The notes beneath the pieces are model-generated. The model made no database searches, was not told the origin of the DNA, and saw nothing but the letters and a program-made list of their open reading frames with translations. A stretch of 64,000 bases of DNA, taken from contig NZ_SETE01000002.1 in the NCBI RefSeq assembly GCF_004152935.1, positions 744,001-808,000 of the forward strand, given 5' to 3'. How positions within the stretch are numbered: position 1 is the first letter of the stretch; the number at the start of each line of letters is the position of its first letter. Both the position numbers and the translations under genes were made by a program. This document shows positions 44,701-52,331 of the stretch, piece by piece. The DNA comes from Brumimicrobium glaciale. Lineage in GTDB: Bacteria; Bacteroidota; Bacteroidia; Flavobacteriales_D; Crocinitomicaceae.

Positions 44701-44856
44701 CGTGTTCCAATGGGATTAGCGATCATCGGAGGATTAACTTTCTCTTTGGTATTGACGCTTTATATCATTCCAGGTCTTTACATTTATATTTCTGCAAAAC
44801 AGAAGGAATCAGTAGCATCTTCAGAAACAACTGAAACTAAAGCAATAGAATCATGA
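41764..44856 (+). CDS. RND multidrug efflux permease (AcrB/MexB-like)
   Basis: 1,030 residues, full length for hydrophobe/amphiphile efflux-1 pumps. Twelve transmembrane segments in two halves; proton-relay residues are visible in TM4 (GLVVDDAIVVMENIY) and TM10 (GLVTKNGILIVEFANQ). N-terminal SINRPVLAMVMSIVIIIFG and PxxxxPxI start (VDPPIITVTTNYPGA) are characteristic. Acts as a proton-driven trimer capturing drugs or detergents from the inner membrane and periplasm. Overlaps both neighbours by four bases. Confidence 0.96.
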   Translation: MSISTLSINRPVLAMVMSIVIIIFGAIGFSSLGVREFPSVDPPIITVTTNYPGANADIIESQITEPLEEAVNQVQGIRTMTSVSSDGRSTITVEFNLDLDLDNAANDIRDKVSGAIRNLPDDADPPIVAKSDADAETIFTLSVQSDSRSLLELTDIGTNLFKERLQTITGISRIYLWGEKKYSMKLMLEPNKMTAKNITATEVRTALLRENIELPSGRIEGDNVEMTIRTFGRLSTAEEFNDLIIREENGELVRFKDIGSAEMRPQNERTLLRGNAGVPMIGIAIQPQPGANYIEIVDKIYEKINEISADLPDDIHLGVAMDTTENIRKSIDEVKETVIISFLLVVLVVFLFLRNWRTTLVPIIAIPISLVGTFFIMYLMGFSINILTLLAIVLTTGLVVDDAIVVMENIYSKIEKGMKPKQAAIEGSNEIIFAILATTITLTAVFMPVIFLDGLTGRLFREFGVVVAGSVIISSFVSLTLTPMMSSRMLKKTENKSKIFLRSERFFDGLTRGYKRSLIAFMRRPWQALIYMAIIIASIFVFGSQLQSELAPMEDKGRLMIMSTAPEGTSFERMDEFQKELIALVDTLPERKDILSVTAPGFGSSVSTNGGFVRLNLVPKGEREKSQNDLANEISGKLKDFNFARTFVVQEQTIGGGRMSGLPVQYVLQAPTLEKLEEILPDFMDKARQSPVFQMVDVNLKFNKPELQVTINREKASTVGVTVLDIAQTMQLYFSGQRYGYFIKDGKQYEVIGQAHKEFRNEPSDLQEINVRSKSGQLIPLSNLVDIKDESSPPQLFRYNRYVSATVSAAPVPGMTIGDGITEMDKIAEELLDASFTTSLSGTSKEFMESGGSLIFAFGLALILVYLVLSAQFESFRDPFTIMLTVPLALAGAVLTLWLFDQTLNIFSQIGIIVLVGLVTKNGILIVEFANQRKKAGLTLKSAIIDAASERFRPILMTSLATILGALPIALALGDAATSRVPMGLAIIGGLTFSLVLTLYIIPGLYIYISAKQKESVASSETTETKAIES

Positions 44857-46160
44857 GAGCACTAATTTTAAGTAGTTTATTATTACTTAGTTCATTGACA
44901 ATCGCGCAAGAAAAGCTCGGTTTAGAACAAGTAGTTAATCGTGTATTGACACAAAACTTTGGGATTCAGATTGCAAAAATCGATACTGAAATAGCAAAGA
45001 ACGAAAACAACATCGGAGCAGCTGGATATCTTCCAACAATTGATCTTCAAGCAACTCAAGATTTCACTGTTAGCACCGCACGACAAGAATTTATTAGTGG
45101 AGACATCAATGAAGCGACAAACGCAAATAACAGGGCTTTTAGTGCTGGTGCGATGCTGAATTGGACCTTCTTTGATGGATTCAAGATGTTTGCTACTGAC
45201 GAAAAATTAGATGAATTGGAACGTTACAGCGAGTTAAATTTGCGTGCTTCAATGGAAATGAAAATTTATGAAGCGGTTGTAAATTACTACACTTTACTTT
45301 CCTTACAAGAAATGGAAGAAGTGTACACTGGCGCAATTGAATTATCAAAAATGCGTAAAAATTATACTCAAAATCGATTCAATAGTGGAGCAGCAAATAG
45401 AATTCAGTTAATGCAAGCAGAATTGGATTTAACAGCTGATAGTGCAGCATATATTGCGAATCAACAATCTCAAGCACAAGTAAAAGCTGATTTAAGTAAG
45501 ATTTTACAACTTTCTGTAACGGACGACATCATCGTAGAAGGAAATTTAAGTGCAAGAGAAGAAAAGCAAGAATGGGAGGCAATTGCTGGACAATTCATGG
45601 AGCAAAACACATCCATCATGCAAGCAAAATCGAACATTGCTATTTCTAAATTATCAACGAAAGAAGCACAAAGTAGATTTTATCCTCAGTTGAGTTTTTA
45701 TGCAGCTTATGATTACGGGAACTCTGTGAATGAAGTTGGTTTCTTGGCATCAAATAGAAGTCATGGACCGAGTATTGGAATCACCGCAAAGTGGAGTATT
45801 TTGAATCACTTATCACGAGCAACAGAATTGAGAAATAGCCGATTGAATGAAGAACGCTCCCAATTGGTTTTACAAAACGACTCAATTAATGCGTTGGCAG
45901 ACTTGAGAAATTATTATCAAGTAATGCAATTTGCTGAGGAAAAGTTAATATTTGAACAAAGGAATATTTCTCAGACAGAATCGATTATTGAGATTTCTCA
46001 AACAGCTTTAGTTGCGGGAAGTATTACGCCTTTGGAATTAAGAGAAATTCAATACAGCGCGATTCAAGCAGAAGGAAGATTATTGCAGTCCCAGATAGAA
46101 TATCAGACGGCAAGGTTGAATATTTCTTTGTTGAGCGGTGGTTTTCAGAAATTGTTTTAA
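44853..46160 (+). CDS. TolC-family outer-membrane channel of the RND system
   Basis: 435 residues, signal peptide cleaved near TIAQE (residue ~19). Two OEP repeats with typical words NNIGAAGYLPTIDLQ and the duplicated STKEAQSRFYPQLSFYAAY. Starts inside the stop codon of the RND pump gene (ATGA) and completes the tripartite pump. Its role is the outer-membrane exit duct. Confidence 0.92.
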   Translation: MRALILSSLLLLSSLTIAQEKLGLEQVVNRVLTQNFGIQIAKIDTEIAKNENNIGAAGYLPTIDLQATQDFTVSTARQEFISGDINEATNANNRAFSAGAMLNWTFFDGFKMFATDEKLDELERYSELNLRASMEMKIYEAVVNYYTLLSLQEMEEVYTGAIELSKMRKNYTQNRFNSGAANRIQLMQAELDLTADSAAYIANQQSQAQVKADLSKILQLSVTDDIIVEGNLSAREEKQEWEAIAGQFMEQNTSIMQAKSNIAISKLSTKEAQSRFYPQLSFYAAYDYGNSVNEVGFLASNRSHGPSIGITAKWSILNHLSRATELRNSRLNEERSQLVLQNDSINALADLRNYYQVMQFAEEKLIFEQRNISQTESIIEISQTALVAGSITPLELREIQYSAIQAEGRLLQSQIEYQTARLNISLLSGGFQKLF

Positions 46161-46210
46161 GAAATAGGTTTTAACGCCACAAACGGCTAAATATTTATTT
46201 AGCCGCAAAC

Positions 46211-47506
46211 TTATCGAAGCAGTTCAGCAACCTGAGCTGCTTTGTAATTCCAAGACATTTTTTTGAGTTCGTCGTAATCTGTTTCGAAGGGAATATTGTT
46301 TTGATAATCCATCAACGCAGATTTTAAATATGCGTAAACAGCTTCTTTTTCTGAGCGTTCGAATGCTGCTCCAGCATTACATTTTATGATTGCTTTTGCA
46401 CTGTCTCCTTTTCCAATGCTGACGATTCGTCGACCTGATGCTAAATACTCAAATGTTTTCCCTGGGATAGTACCTTCTATTCCTGGTGTGATTAATAAAA
46501 GCACACGTGATTTCAACATCGCATGTACTGCCTGCTCGTGAGGAACTGGCGCATGGAATGATGCTTTATCGCCGAGATGTGAAGTAATTAATTCTTGTAA
46601 TCTTTCTGATACAACTCCAGTTGCTTTAAATTGAATTGGTGCATCTGGAAAGTCTTTAGCGAGTTGGCCAAGTGCTTCAAAAAACACATCAGGTTCGTAT
46701 TTATCTGAAACTGTTCCGATGTAGGAAGCCAAGAAAACATCTTTATCTGGATGAACCTCATCTTTCATTTTAAAATCATCTGGATCAAAAGCATTGGAGA
46801 TTATTTCAAATTTATCTGGTGTGACTTTATTTGTTTTGGATAAGAATGATTCTTTAAAACCTTCTCCAACAGTTATAATTCGATCAGATTCTTCAACAAC
46901 TTGTCTCTCCAATTTAAGATTTATGTTGTGCGAAATTTTAGAATGTTGAAGTAGATTATAATAATAAATATCTGTCCAAGGATCTCTAAAATCGACAATC
47001 CATTTTATTTTATCTTTTAATTTCCTTTTTAGTTTCAGTCCAATTAATTGCGTTGAATGTGGAGGAGAAGTTGTGATTACATTCTGAATGTTTTCATTTT
47101 GAATGATCTCCATTGCTTTTTTGTAAGCAAAGTTTTTCCAACCAATTCGCGGATCTGGAATAAATACGTTACTTCGAATTCCGCTTACGAGTTTTTGCTT
47201 CCAATGTTGATCATCGACATTCGAATAACCAGCTGTTGGAACATTCTTTTTTCCAACTAGTCGGCTGTACATATTTATAGGTTCAAAAGAATCTGATAAA
47301 TGAACTTTTACATTTGGATGAATGTCTTCTTTCAAGCTTTCGTCCAAATTAAAATAGCTCGCTTTTTCTGGATCAACAGATAAAACATGTACTTCGTGTC
47401 CAAGTTTGGCTAAGTATTTTGTTAGTTTCAACCAACGTTGCACTCCTGCTCCACCGCTTGGCGGCCAGTAATACGCGATAACAAGTACTTTTTTCTTTGA
47501 ATCCAT
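46211..47506 (-). CDS. GT4-like glycosyltransferase
   Basis: 431 residues. N-terminal Rossmann half with the donor-family opening KVLVIAYYWPPSGGAGVQRWLK and C-terminal half with PGIEGTIPGKTFEYLASGR, the E-x-x-x-x-x-x-E-like nucleotide-sugar-binding loop of GT4 enzymes. PDPRIGWKNFAYKKA and the NVFIPDPRIGW segment are usual in Bacteroidota capsule or LPS glycosyltransferases. A TATTTTTG element at 47529-47536 lies 22 bases upstream. No other polysaccharide genes are next to it, so the acceptor is unknown. Confidence 0.88.
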   Translation of the reverse strand: MDSKKKVLVIAYYWPPSGGAGVQRWLKLTKYLAKLGHEVHVLSVDPEKASYFNLDESLKEDIHPNVKVHLSDSFEPINMYSRLVGKKNVPTAGYSNVDDQHWKQKLVSGIRSNVFIPDPRIGWKNFAYKKAMEIIQNENIQNVITTSPPHSTQLIGLKLKRKLKDKIKWIVDFRDPWTDIYYYNLLQHSKISHNINLKLERQVVEESDRIITVGEGFKESFLSKTNKVTPDKFEIISNAFDPDDFKMKDEVHPDKDVFLASYIGTVSDKYEPDVFFEALGQLAKDFPDAPIQFKATGVVSERLQELITSHLGDKASFHAPVPHEQAVHAMLKSRVLLLITPGIEGTIPGKTFEYLASGRRIVSIGKGDSAKAIIKCNAGAAFERSEKEAVYAYLKSALMDYQNNIPFETDYDELKKMSWNYKAAQVAELLR

Positions 47507-47528
47507 TGGTTTGAATGATGTGGAGGTT

Positions 47529-47536
47529 CAAAAATA
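47529..47536 (-). promoter_or_regulatory. -7 element of the glycosyltransferase gene
   Basis: Perfect TATTTTTG on the minus strand, 22 bases upstream of the ATG at 47506. Confidence 0.55.
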
Positions 47537-47679
47537 AGAAATGAAATGTCAATTGACAATTCATAATTGATAATTGATAATTTTTACGCTCACGAGTTAC
47601 AAGCTCTCGGTAGCGTAAAACATATATTGGTCGCTTACGGGTTAGAACGTTAGCTTCGTTTCGGCTGAGGGGTAGCAGC

Positions 47680-47766
47680 GGCATCCTTTTTTGAAAAAAA
47701 AGATATAGCGGATGACCCGACCTAGATTTTCTTTTAAAGAAAAAGAAAATCTAGGGCAGCCCCAAA
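47680..47766. repeat. Intergenic element with two nested hairpins
   Basis: CATCC with TTTTTT pairs with AAAAAA and GGATG around 47681-47714; then CCTAGATTTTCTTTT (47721-47735) pairs perfectly with AAAAGAAAATCTAGG (47741-47755), a 15-bp stem with a 5-base loop, followed by GCAGCCCC. I recall similar 'CGGCATCC ... GATATAGCGGAT ... ' intergenic elements from other Bacteroidota. Possible terminator or structured RNA for the minus-strand DsrE gene at 47847. The rest of the 340-base gap shows only ATTGATAATT-type words. Confidence 0.6.
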
Positions 47767-47846
47767 AATAGAAAATCCAGCTCCTCAGGAAAACAGTGAT
47801 TACTATCTTTAAGAGAAACTGGATTCAATTTTAAACTTTCTAACTT

Positions 47847-48275
47847 CTACAATTCCATTCCGTAAAAACCTTTTTTCTTTAATTTCAGACTATACGCAAT
47901 TCCATTGTCAACTATGTCGATTCCAGCTGGAAGGTCTTTTGGATTTACACCAAATTTCTTTAATGAGAATCCACATGCGATAAGCTTTACGCCGCTCTTA
48001 TTTAATCGTTCTAAGTGTGATTCCATTTTCTTTTTGTCTGTTAAATCGCCTATGCTTTTTCCACAAAACACAACATGGAAAACCCCATAATCTGCCCCGT
48101 CTTCTTTTTTCATTTCTTCCGCGGCTAGAACTATTGGTTTAAGTTGACCAACTTTTTTGGTTAAAACAATATAGTTTTTCTTGTTTGTATCTATGTTGTC
48201 CAAGTTTTGAGCAACTGCTGTTTGCACAAAAGTAAATGCAAAAGCGAGGGTAAGTATTGTTATTATATTTTTCAT
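47847..48275 (-). CDS. Exported DsrE-family protein
   Basis: 142 residues with a signal peptide (FTFVQTAVAQ, cleavage after residue ~22). Residues ~35-140 match the DsrE/DsrF-like fold of sulfur-trafficking proteins: YGVFHVVFCGKSIGDL, then LIACGFSLKKFGVNPKDLP and a closing helix. Two cysteines (VVFC and LIAC) are placed where such proteins bind persulfides. Four bases downstream of the DoxX gene, so they are cotranscribed. An exported form suggests periplasmic sulfur-compound handling; inference only. Confidence 0.82.
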   Translation of the reverse strand: MKNIITILTLAFAFTFVQTAVAQNLDNIDTNKKNYIVLTKKVGQLKPIVLAAEEMKKEDGADYGVFHVVFCGKSIGDLTDKKKMESHLERLNKSGVKLIACGFSLKKFGVNPKDLPAGIDIVDNGIAYSLKLKKKGFYGMEL

Positions 48276-48279
48276 AATT

Positions 48280-48708
48280 CTATTTATTTAAAGTTGATTC
48301 CGATTTTTTTCGGAATTGAATGTCATTCATAGCGAAGAACAATAATCCACCAGCGAGTCCGATGTTTTTAAACAAAGGTTCCATAGATTGAACTTGTCCA
48401 ACTTGAATGGTTAAAGTTATTGGAATCAAAACCAAGATAAGCAATATGGCTGACCATTTGGTTTTAAAGCCAACTAAAAGCGCTAATCCTGCAATCAGCA
48501 TTACTATTCCCGAGGCGATAACGGCAACCTCTGGCGAACCCAGAAGTTCACCGATCGCTCCAAAATTGGCTTGCTCTATTCTTGAAACGGTTTTCTCCAC
48601 ATTAAATAAATGGTTCAAACTCGCAACAATAAAGATTCCACTTAACATCATTCGCAAAATAACTACCGAAGACTTTTTTACTTCGAATGTTGTTGTTTTT
48701 TGATCCAT
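48280..48708 (-). CDS. DoxX-family membrane protein
   Basis: 142 residues with four transmembrane helices (about 15-35, 55-75, 80-98 and 105-125) and the DoxX signatures VVILRMMLSGIFIVASLNH and GIVMLIAGLALLVGFKTKWSAI. DoxX proteins are linked to thiosulfate or sulfide oxidation and thiol redox at the membrane in other bacteria. It precedes the DsrE gene by four bases and lies next to a SoxB-like gene. Confidence 0.85.
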   Translation of the reverse strand: MDQKTTTFEVKKSSVVILRMMLSGIFIVASLNHLFNVEKTVSRIEQANFGAIGELLGSPEVAVIASGIVMLIAGLALLVGFKTKWSAILLILVLIPITLTIQVGQVQSMEPLFKNIGLAGGLLFFAMNDIQFRKKSESTLNK

Positions 48709-48764
48709 GTTTTCTAATTATCAATCCGATAGCTATCGGATGTTAATTATCAATTGCAAATTGC

Positions 48765-50405
48765 CTAGTGGAAATGATAATCTGTACCTGGCAATTGAGA
48801 CAATACATTATCTCCTAAATCTACTGCCTGCGCACGTCCATCTCTAACTGGTGAAATTGTTCCTTTTTCCTTAAGGTACTCTTCCAATACTTCGTGAGCT
48901 GTAAATTCTTTCACTTCAGTATCCGTTAAATTCGGCATCCTACATAACATGTGATCAGGTTCTCCTTCTCGACGACATGCAGAAACTGTGTAAATTCTCT
49001 TCAAATCTAAAAGCTCTTCACCTACTTTGATTTCAATTACACGCTCTCCTTTTTCTTTACTTGAATCGAATTTTAAAGTCATTCCAGAGAAACGAACTAA
49101 CCATCCACCAAATTTCTCTTTTGGATCCTTAGCAAATACGTTGTGAATTTCTTGTTCCATCCAATCATGAATTTGTTGACCTGATGCTTTCCCTGTTTTG
49201 ATGTATTCATTTACAGGAAGCATATTCCACAAGTATTCGTAAGTAATTGCTGCTTTCCCGTCTTTTCCTGGCACTAATGGTGGACTGAAACGGAATCCGT
49301 TAGAAATTGAAATATCAGCTCCAGTTTTCCATCTTGCAGCATCTGTAATGAAGTTATCCATTGGGTTTTCCACTACAAAATATCTGTACATAGGAGTTGA
49401 AGTGTATCCTAAAATACGACTAATATTCTCTTTATAAGGAGCTGTTTCTTCTTTAATTACTGCAGCTACTTTTTCGTCAGGTGCATAAATTTCAGGATCT
49501 ACTTCCATCAATTCATACCCTTCATAAGTGATTTTACCATCTTTAACTACCAATTGAAGTTTTCCTACAAATGAAGCAAAAGCTCCAGGTTCAGTAACTT
49601 TAGAGAACTCCCCTTGTAATGGTTCACGAATTCTTTCGTGTGTATCATTTCCTAAAATATAATCTACTTTGCTCAACGTTGGATCGTTCGACAAATCAAA
49701 TTGCTTTGAAATTCCGATGTGCGTTACCAAGAACAGGACATCTACTTTTTTATCGTCTTTTAATTCATTTACCAAAGCGGCTAAGTTTTCATGCACTTGA
49801 TCAAAGCGAATTCCTTTACTGAAAGATGGATTTTGGCGAACTGGAATATCTGGATCGTTGTATGAAATGAATCCGATTTTTACTCCTTTAACATCTTTGA
49901 TAAAGTACGGAGGGAAAATATATTCATTCGTTTCATCGTCATACATATTCGCTGCAATAACAGGAGTATCGTAAGCTTTTAAAACGCTAATCATTTTCTC
50001 TTTTCCATAAACTACTTCCCAGTTACCAGGAATTAAAAAGTCATAATTCATCGCTTTTACAACATTCGAGAAAGCACGTCCTTCAGAAAGTGCGGCAACC
50101 GCTCCACCTTGAATTAGATCTCCACCGTCCAAAATAATTGTTCCCTCAGGGTTTTTATTTCGCTCTGTATCAAATAGCGTTTTCATATTCGCCATTCCAC
50201 CTAAACGTCTGAAAGTAATTTCTTCGTTTTCCCAGAAAAGTTCGTCATGAACTTCCATCTGACCATGTATATCTGCTGTTTGAAGAATTGTAATCGTATC
50301 TCCACTATTGTCAGGAACAACTTTTGCTTCCATTGTTTCATTTGTTGATGATCCACAAGCAGTTAAAAAACCACCTGCAATTAGGATCGAAAATATCTTT
50401 TTCAT
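48765..50405 (-). CDS. SoxB-like metallophosphoesterase/5'-nucleotidase lipoprotein
   Basis: 546 residues, SPII signal with lipobox FLTAC at about residue 17. The calcineurin-like metal-binding motifs are present: LQTADIHGQME, ILDGGDLIQGG, THIG and GNDTHER. The central motif is GNWEVVYG instead of the usual GNHEFD; a W at that place is what I recall from the thiosulfohydrolase SoxB (GHWEF), so the protein is probably SoxB-like rather than an ordinary 5'-nucleotidase. The C-terminal 5'-nucleotidase domain is complete (DAARWKTGADISISNGFRF). With DoxX and DsrE alongside, a role in periplasmic sulfur-compound hydrolysis is plausible. Confidence 0.82.
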   Translation of the reverse strand: MKKIFSILIAGGFLTACGSSTNETMEAKVVPDNSGDTITILQTADIHGQMEVHDELFWENEEITFRRLGGMANMKTLFDTERNKNPEGTIILDGGDLIQGGAVAALSEGRAFSNVVKAMNYDFLIPGNWEVVYGKEKMISVLKAYDTPVIAANMYDDETNEYIFPPYFIKDVKGVKIGFISYNDPDIPVRQNPSFSKGIRFDQVHENLAALVNELKDDKKVDVLFLVTHIGISKQFDLSNDPTLSKVDYILGNDTHERIREPLQGEFSKVTEPGAFASFVGKLQLVVKDGKITYEGYELMEVDPEIYAPDEKVAAVIKEETAPYKENISRILGYTSTPMYRYFVVENPMDNFITDAARWKTGADISISNGFRFSPPLVPGKDGKAAITYEYLWNMLPVNEYIKTGKASGQQIHDWMEQEIHNVFAKDPKEKFGGWLVRFSGMTLKFDSSKEKGERVIEIKVGEELLDLKRIYTVSACRREGEPDHMLCRMPNLTDTEVKEFTAHEVLEEYLKEKGTISPVRDGRAQAVDLGDNVLSQLPGTDYHFH

Positions 50406-50590
50406 TCTAATTGTTTTTTTATTAAAATTTGAAACACTTCAATATTCAATTGAGTTATTTCAAATTATGTTGAGCTTTAATATAAGCTCTATTAATGTAT
50501 TGTTTTTCTTTGAAGGGATAATCCAAATCTGGTTAATAATTCGGAAAGGTTCTTCAGACCTATATTCATGCGAAGTGAATTTCGCAATAA

Positions 50591-50992
50591 TTAAACTGCT
50601 TGCAGGTAGACTTTAAATTGTTGATGTAAAAGATATAAAGGGGTTTTGTCTTTTACTGTAGAAGGAGATTGGTATTGACGTAAAGATAAATCTTGTTCAA
50701 TTTCCCAATTTATTCGTGAGTTGTGAACTTGTGCTGTTCCAAATGAAGGGAATTCAGGAGTTGTATTGCTGATTTCGTCTGGATGATCTCCAGTAGCATC
50801 TACAATTAATGTCGAACAAAGCTCCTCAAAGTTATTTGTGGTTTTGCTCTTATTGGTAACTCCAGTTTGACTCAAGCTGAGAGAATCCTGTATAGAATTT
50901 CGCACAGAACAAGGCGAGAAAACAAGTATCAGCCCGAAAGCCAATACTTGAAAATACAGTAAATAATTATTTTCTCTCTTTTTTTGATTCAC
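50591..50992 (-). CDS. Small membrane-anchored conserved protein
   Basis: 133 residues starting at a GTG (50992), since no ATG lies upstream or within the first 40 codons; a perfect TATCTTTG element ends four bases before it. One hydrophobic helix (LLYFQVLAFGLILVFSPC) then a polar region (SVRNSIQDSLSLSQTGVTNKSKTTNN). I recall this FSPC-x-V-R-N...NKSKTT pattern from conserved Bacteroidota proteins of unknown function. Placed between the SoxB-like gene and the OsmC pair. Cys in SPC and ELC could bind metal or form a disulfide. Confidence 0.6.
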   Translation of the reverse strand: MNQKKRENNYLLYFQVLAFGLILVFSPCSVRNSIQDSLSLSQTGVTNKSKTTNNFEELCSTLIVDATGDHPDEISNTTPEFPSFGTAQVHNSRINWEIEQDLSLRQYQSPSTVKDKTPLYLLHQQFKVYLQAV

Positions 50993-50996
50993 AATT

Positions 50997-51004
50997 CAAA
51001 GATA
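50997..51004 (-). promoter_or_regulatory. -7 element abutting the GTG start at 50992
   Basis: Perfect TATCTTTG on the minus strand, four bases before the GTG; transcription would start at or very near the start codon. Confidence 0.6.
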
Positions 51005-51081
51005 GGGGAACTGTTCTAGAATAAGGGTGACTAATGTTACAGTTGTAATGATTAATGGTAAATTATTAATTATTAACGTTT

Positions 51082-51480
51082 TTACGTCAGCGAAGCATTT
51101 ATTTCCATACCTGTTGTAAGCATTTTATGAATTGGACATTTTCCCGCAATGACCATTAATCTTTTCTTCTGATCTTCGTCTAAATTCCCTTCAAGTCTAA
51201 TATCGGTTTGAATTGATGGAATATCGTTTGACTTCTCTCCATCAATAAATTTTATCGAAGTATGCACAACTTGTAAATCCCACTCTTTTCTTTGCGCATA
51301 CATTTCCAAGGTTGCTGAAATACATGCTGCCAATCCAGCGATAAGAAATTCGTCTGGTGCCATGCCCTTATTTTTCCCACCTGATGCTATAGGTTCGTCT
51401 GCGAGTACAGTATGTCCAGATCCAGACTTTATTTCAATTTCGTAGTTTGATTTTTTTGTTTGGGATTCTATTGAAGTCAT
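51082..51480 (-). CDS. OsmC/Ohr-family peroxiredoxin-like protein (paralog 2)
   Basis: 132 residues. The two redox cysteines typical of OsmC/Ohr are at about positions 53 (GLAACISATLEM) and 115 (GKCPIHKML). OsmC proteins reduce organic hydroperoxides or bind sulfur/thiol compounds in the cytoplasm. It aligns without a gap to the gene at 51612 (85 of 132 identical by hand), an obvious tandem duplicate. Adjacent to the sulfur-related group. Confidence 0.92.
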   Translation of the reverse strand: MTSIESQTKKSNYEIEIKSGSGHTVLADEPIASGGKNKGMAPDEFLIAGLAACISATLEMYAQRKEWDLQVVHTSIKFIDGEKSNDIPSIQTDIRLEGNLDEDQKKRLMVIAGKCPIHKMLTTGMEINASLT

Positions 51481-51611
51481 TTTCTATTTAATTAATTCGT
51501 TATTATTTTAGCTAAACATAATCAATTAATGGTCAAATATCAATGGTTAATTTTTAATGCTAAAACAAGCTGCTTCAAGTATTAAACTCGTGGATTAGGT
51601 TTAAGAAACTT

Positions 51612-52010
51612 TTACATTAACGAAGAATTAATCTCCACTTCTCCAGCTAGTAATTTATGAATTGGACATTTGTTGGCGATTGTCATTAAACGTTCTTTTT
51701 GTTCTCTGTCTAAATCGCCTTCTAATTTAATGTCGCGGTGAATTGTTGGTAAGTCTCCTTTTTTATCTCCGCTAATGAATTTAATTTCCGTATGCACTTC
51801 TTTCAAATCCCATTCTTTTCTTTGGGCGTACATTTTTAATGTTGCTGAAGTACAAGCTGCCAAAGCTGCCATGATTAATTCATTTGGAGACATTCCCTTA
51901 TTTTGACCTCCCAATTCTTTGGGTTCATCAGCAGTTATGGTGTGTCCAGATGCTGATTTAATTTCTATCTCGTAATTTTCGTTTTGGGTTTTTGTTTTTA
52001 TGGAGCTCAT
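51612..52010 (-). CDS. OsmC/Ohr-family peroxiredoxin-like protein (paralog 1)
   Basis: 132 residues, cysteines at about 53 (AACTSATLKM) and 115 (NKCPIHKLL). Same length and start-to-end alignment as the gene at 51082, with differences concentrated near the N-terminus and residues 31-50. Keeping both copies intact suggests distinct substrates or regulation. Monocistronic, 131 bases ahead of its duplicate. Confidence 0.92.
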   Translation of the reverse strand: MSSIKTKTQNENYEIEIKSASGHTITADEPKELGGQNKGMSPNELIMAALAACTSATLKMYAQRKEWDLKEVHTEIKFISGDKKGDLPTIHRDIKLEGDLDREQKERLMTIANKCPIHKLLAGEVEINSSLM

Positions 52011-52331
52011 GATTTTTTGTATTAAAATGAAAATCCGATAGGAATCGGATGAAGAATTAAAAAGTTAAAATGAAAAGTTATAAATATAATCTTGAAGTTA
52101 AGAATTAAATGAGATAATTAAAAAATCAGGAATAAAAGAATTATGTATTGTGTATTCCTTGAACAGGTGTCAAAGCATAAGCAAGAGAGAAGGAAGCTAT
52201 TGAATCGATCGATGCACTTGGTCACTAAAGCGCTGAGATTCCTGAATGAATATAAACGATTTGTTTTATTAAATTAATTTGTTTTACATTTATTATAAAT
52301 TAGAGCACACCAATACTTTTCAAGAAAAACT
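52011..52331. other. Intergenic region, nothing identified
   Basis: About 320 bases between the divergent OsmC and lipoprotein genes. A TACATTTA word near 52289 may be part of the lipoprotein promoter. I see no repeat element or RNA here. Confidence 0.4.

Noticed and set aside
47373-47684. 103-codon frame on the minus strand upstream of the glycosyltransferase
   Set aside because: Overlaps the true start of the glycosyltransferase in another frame and reads through repeat words.
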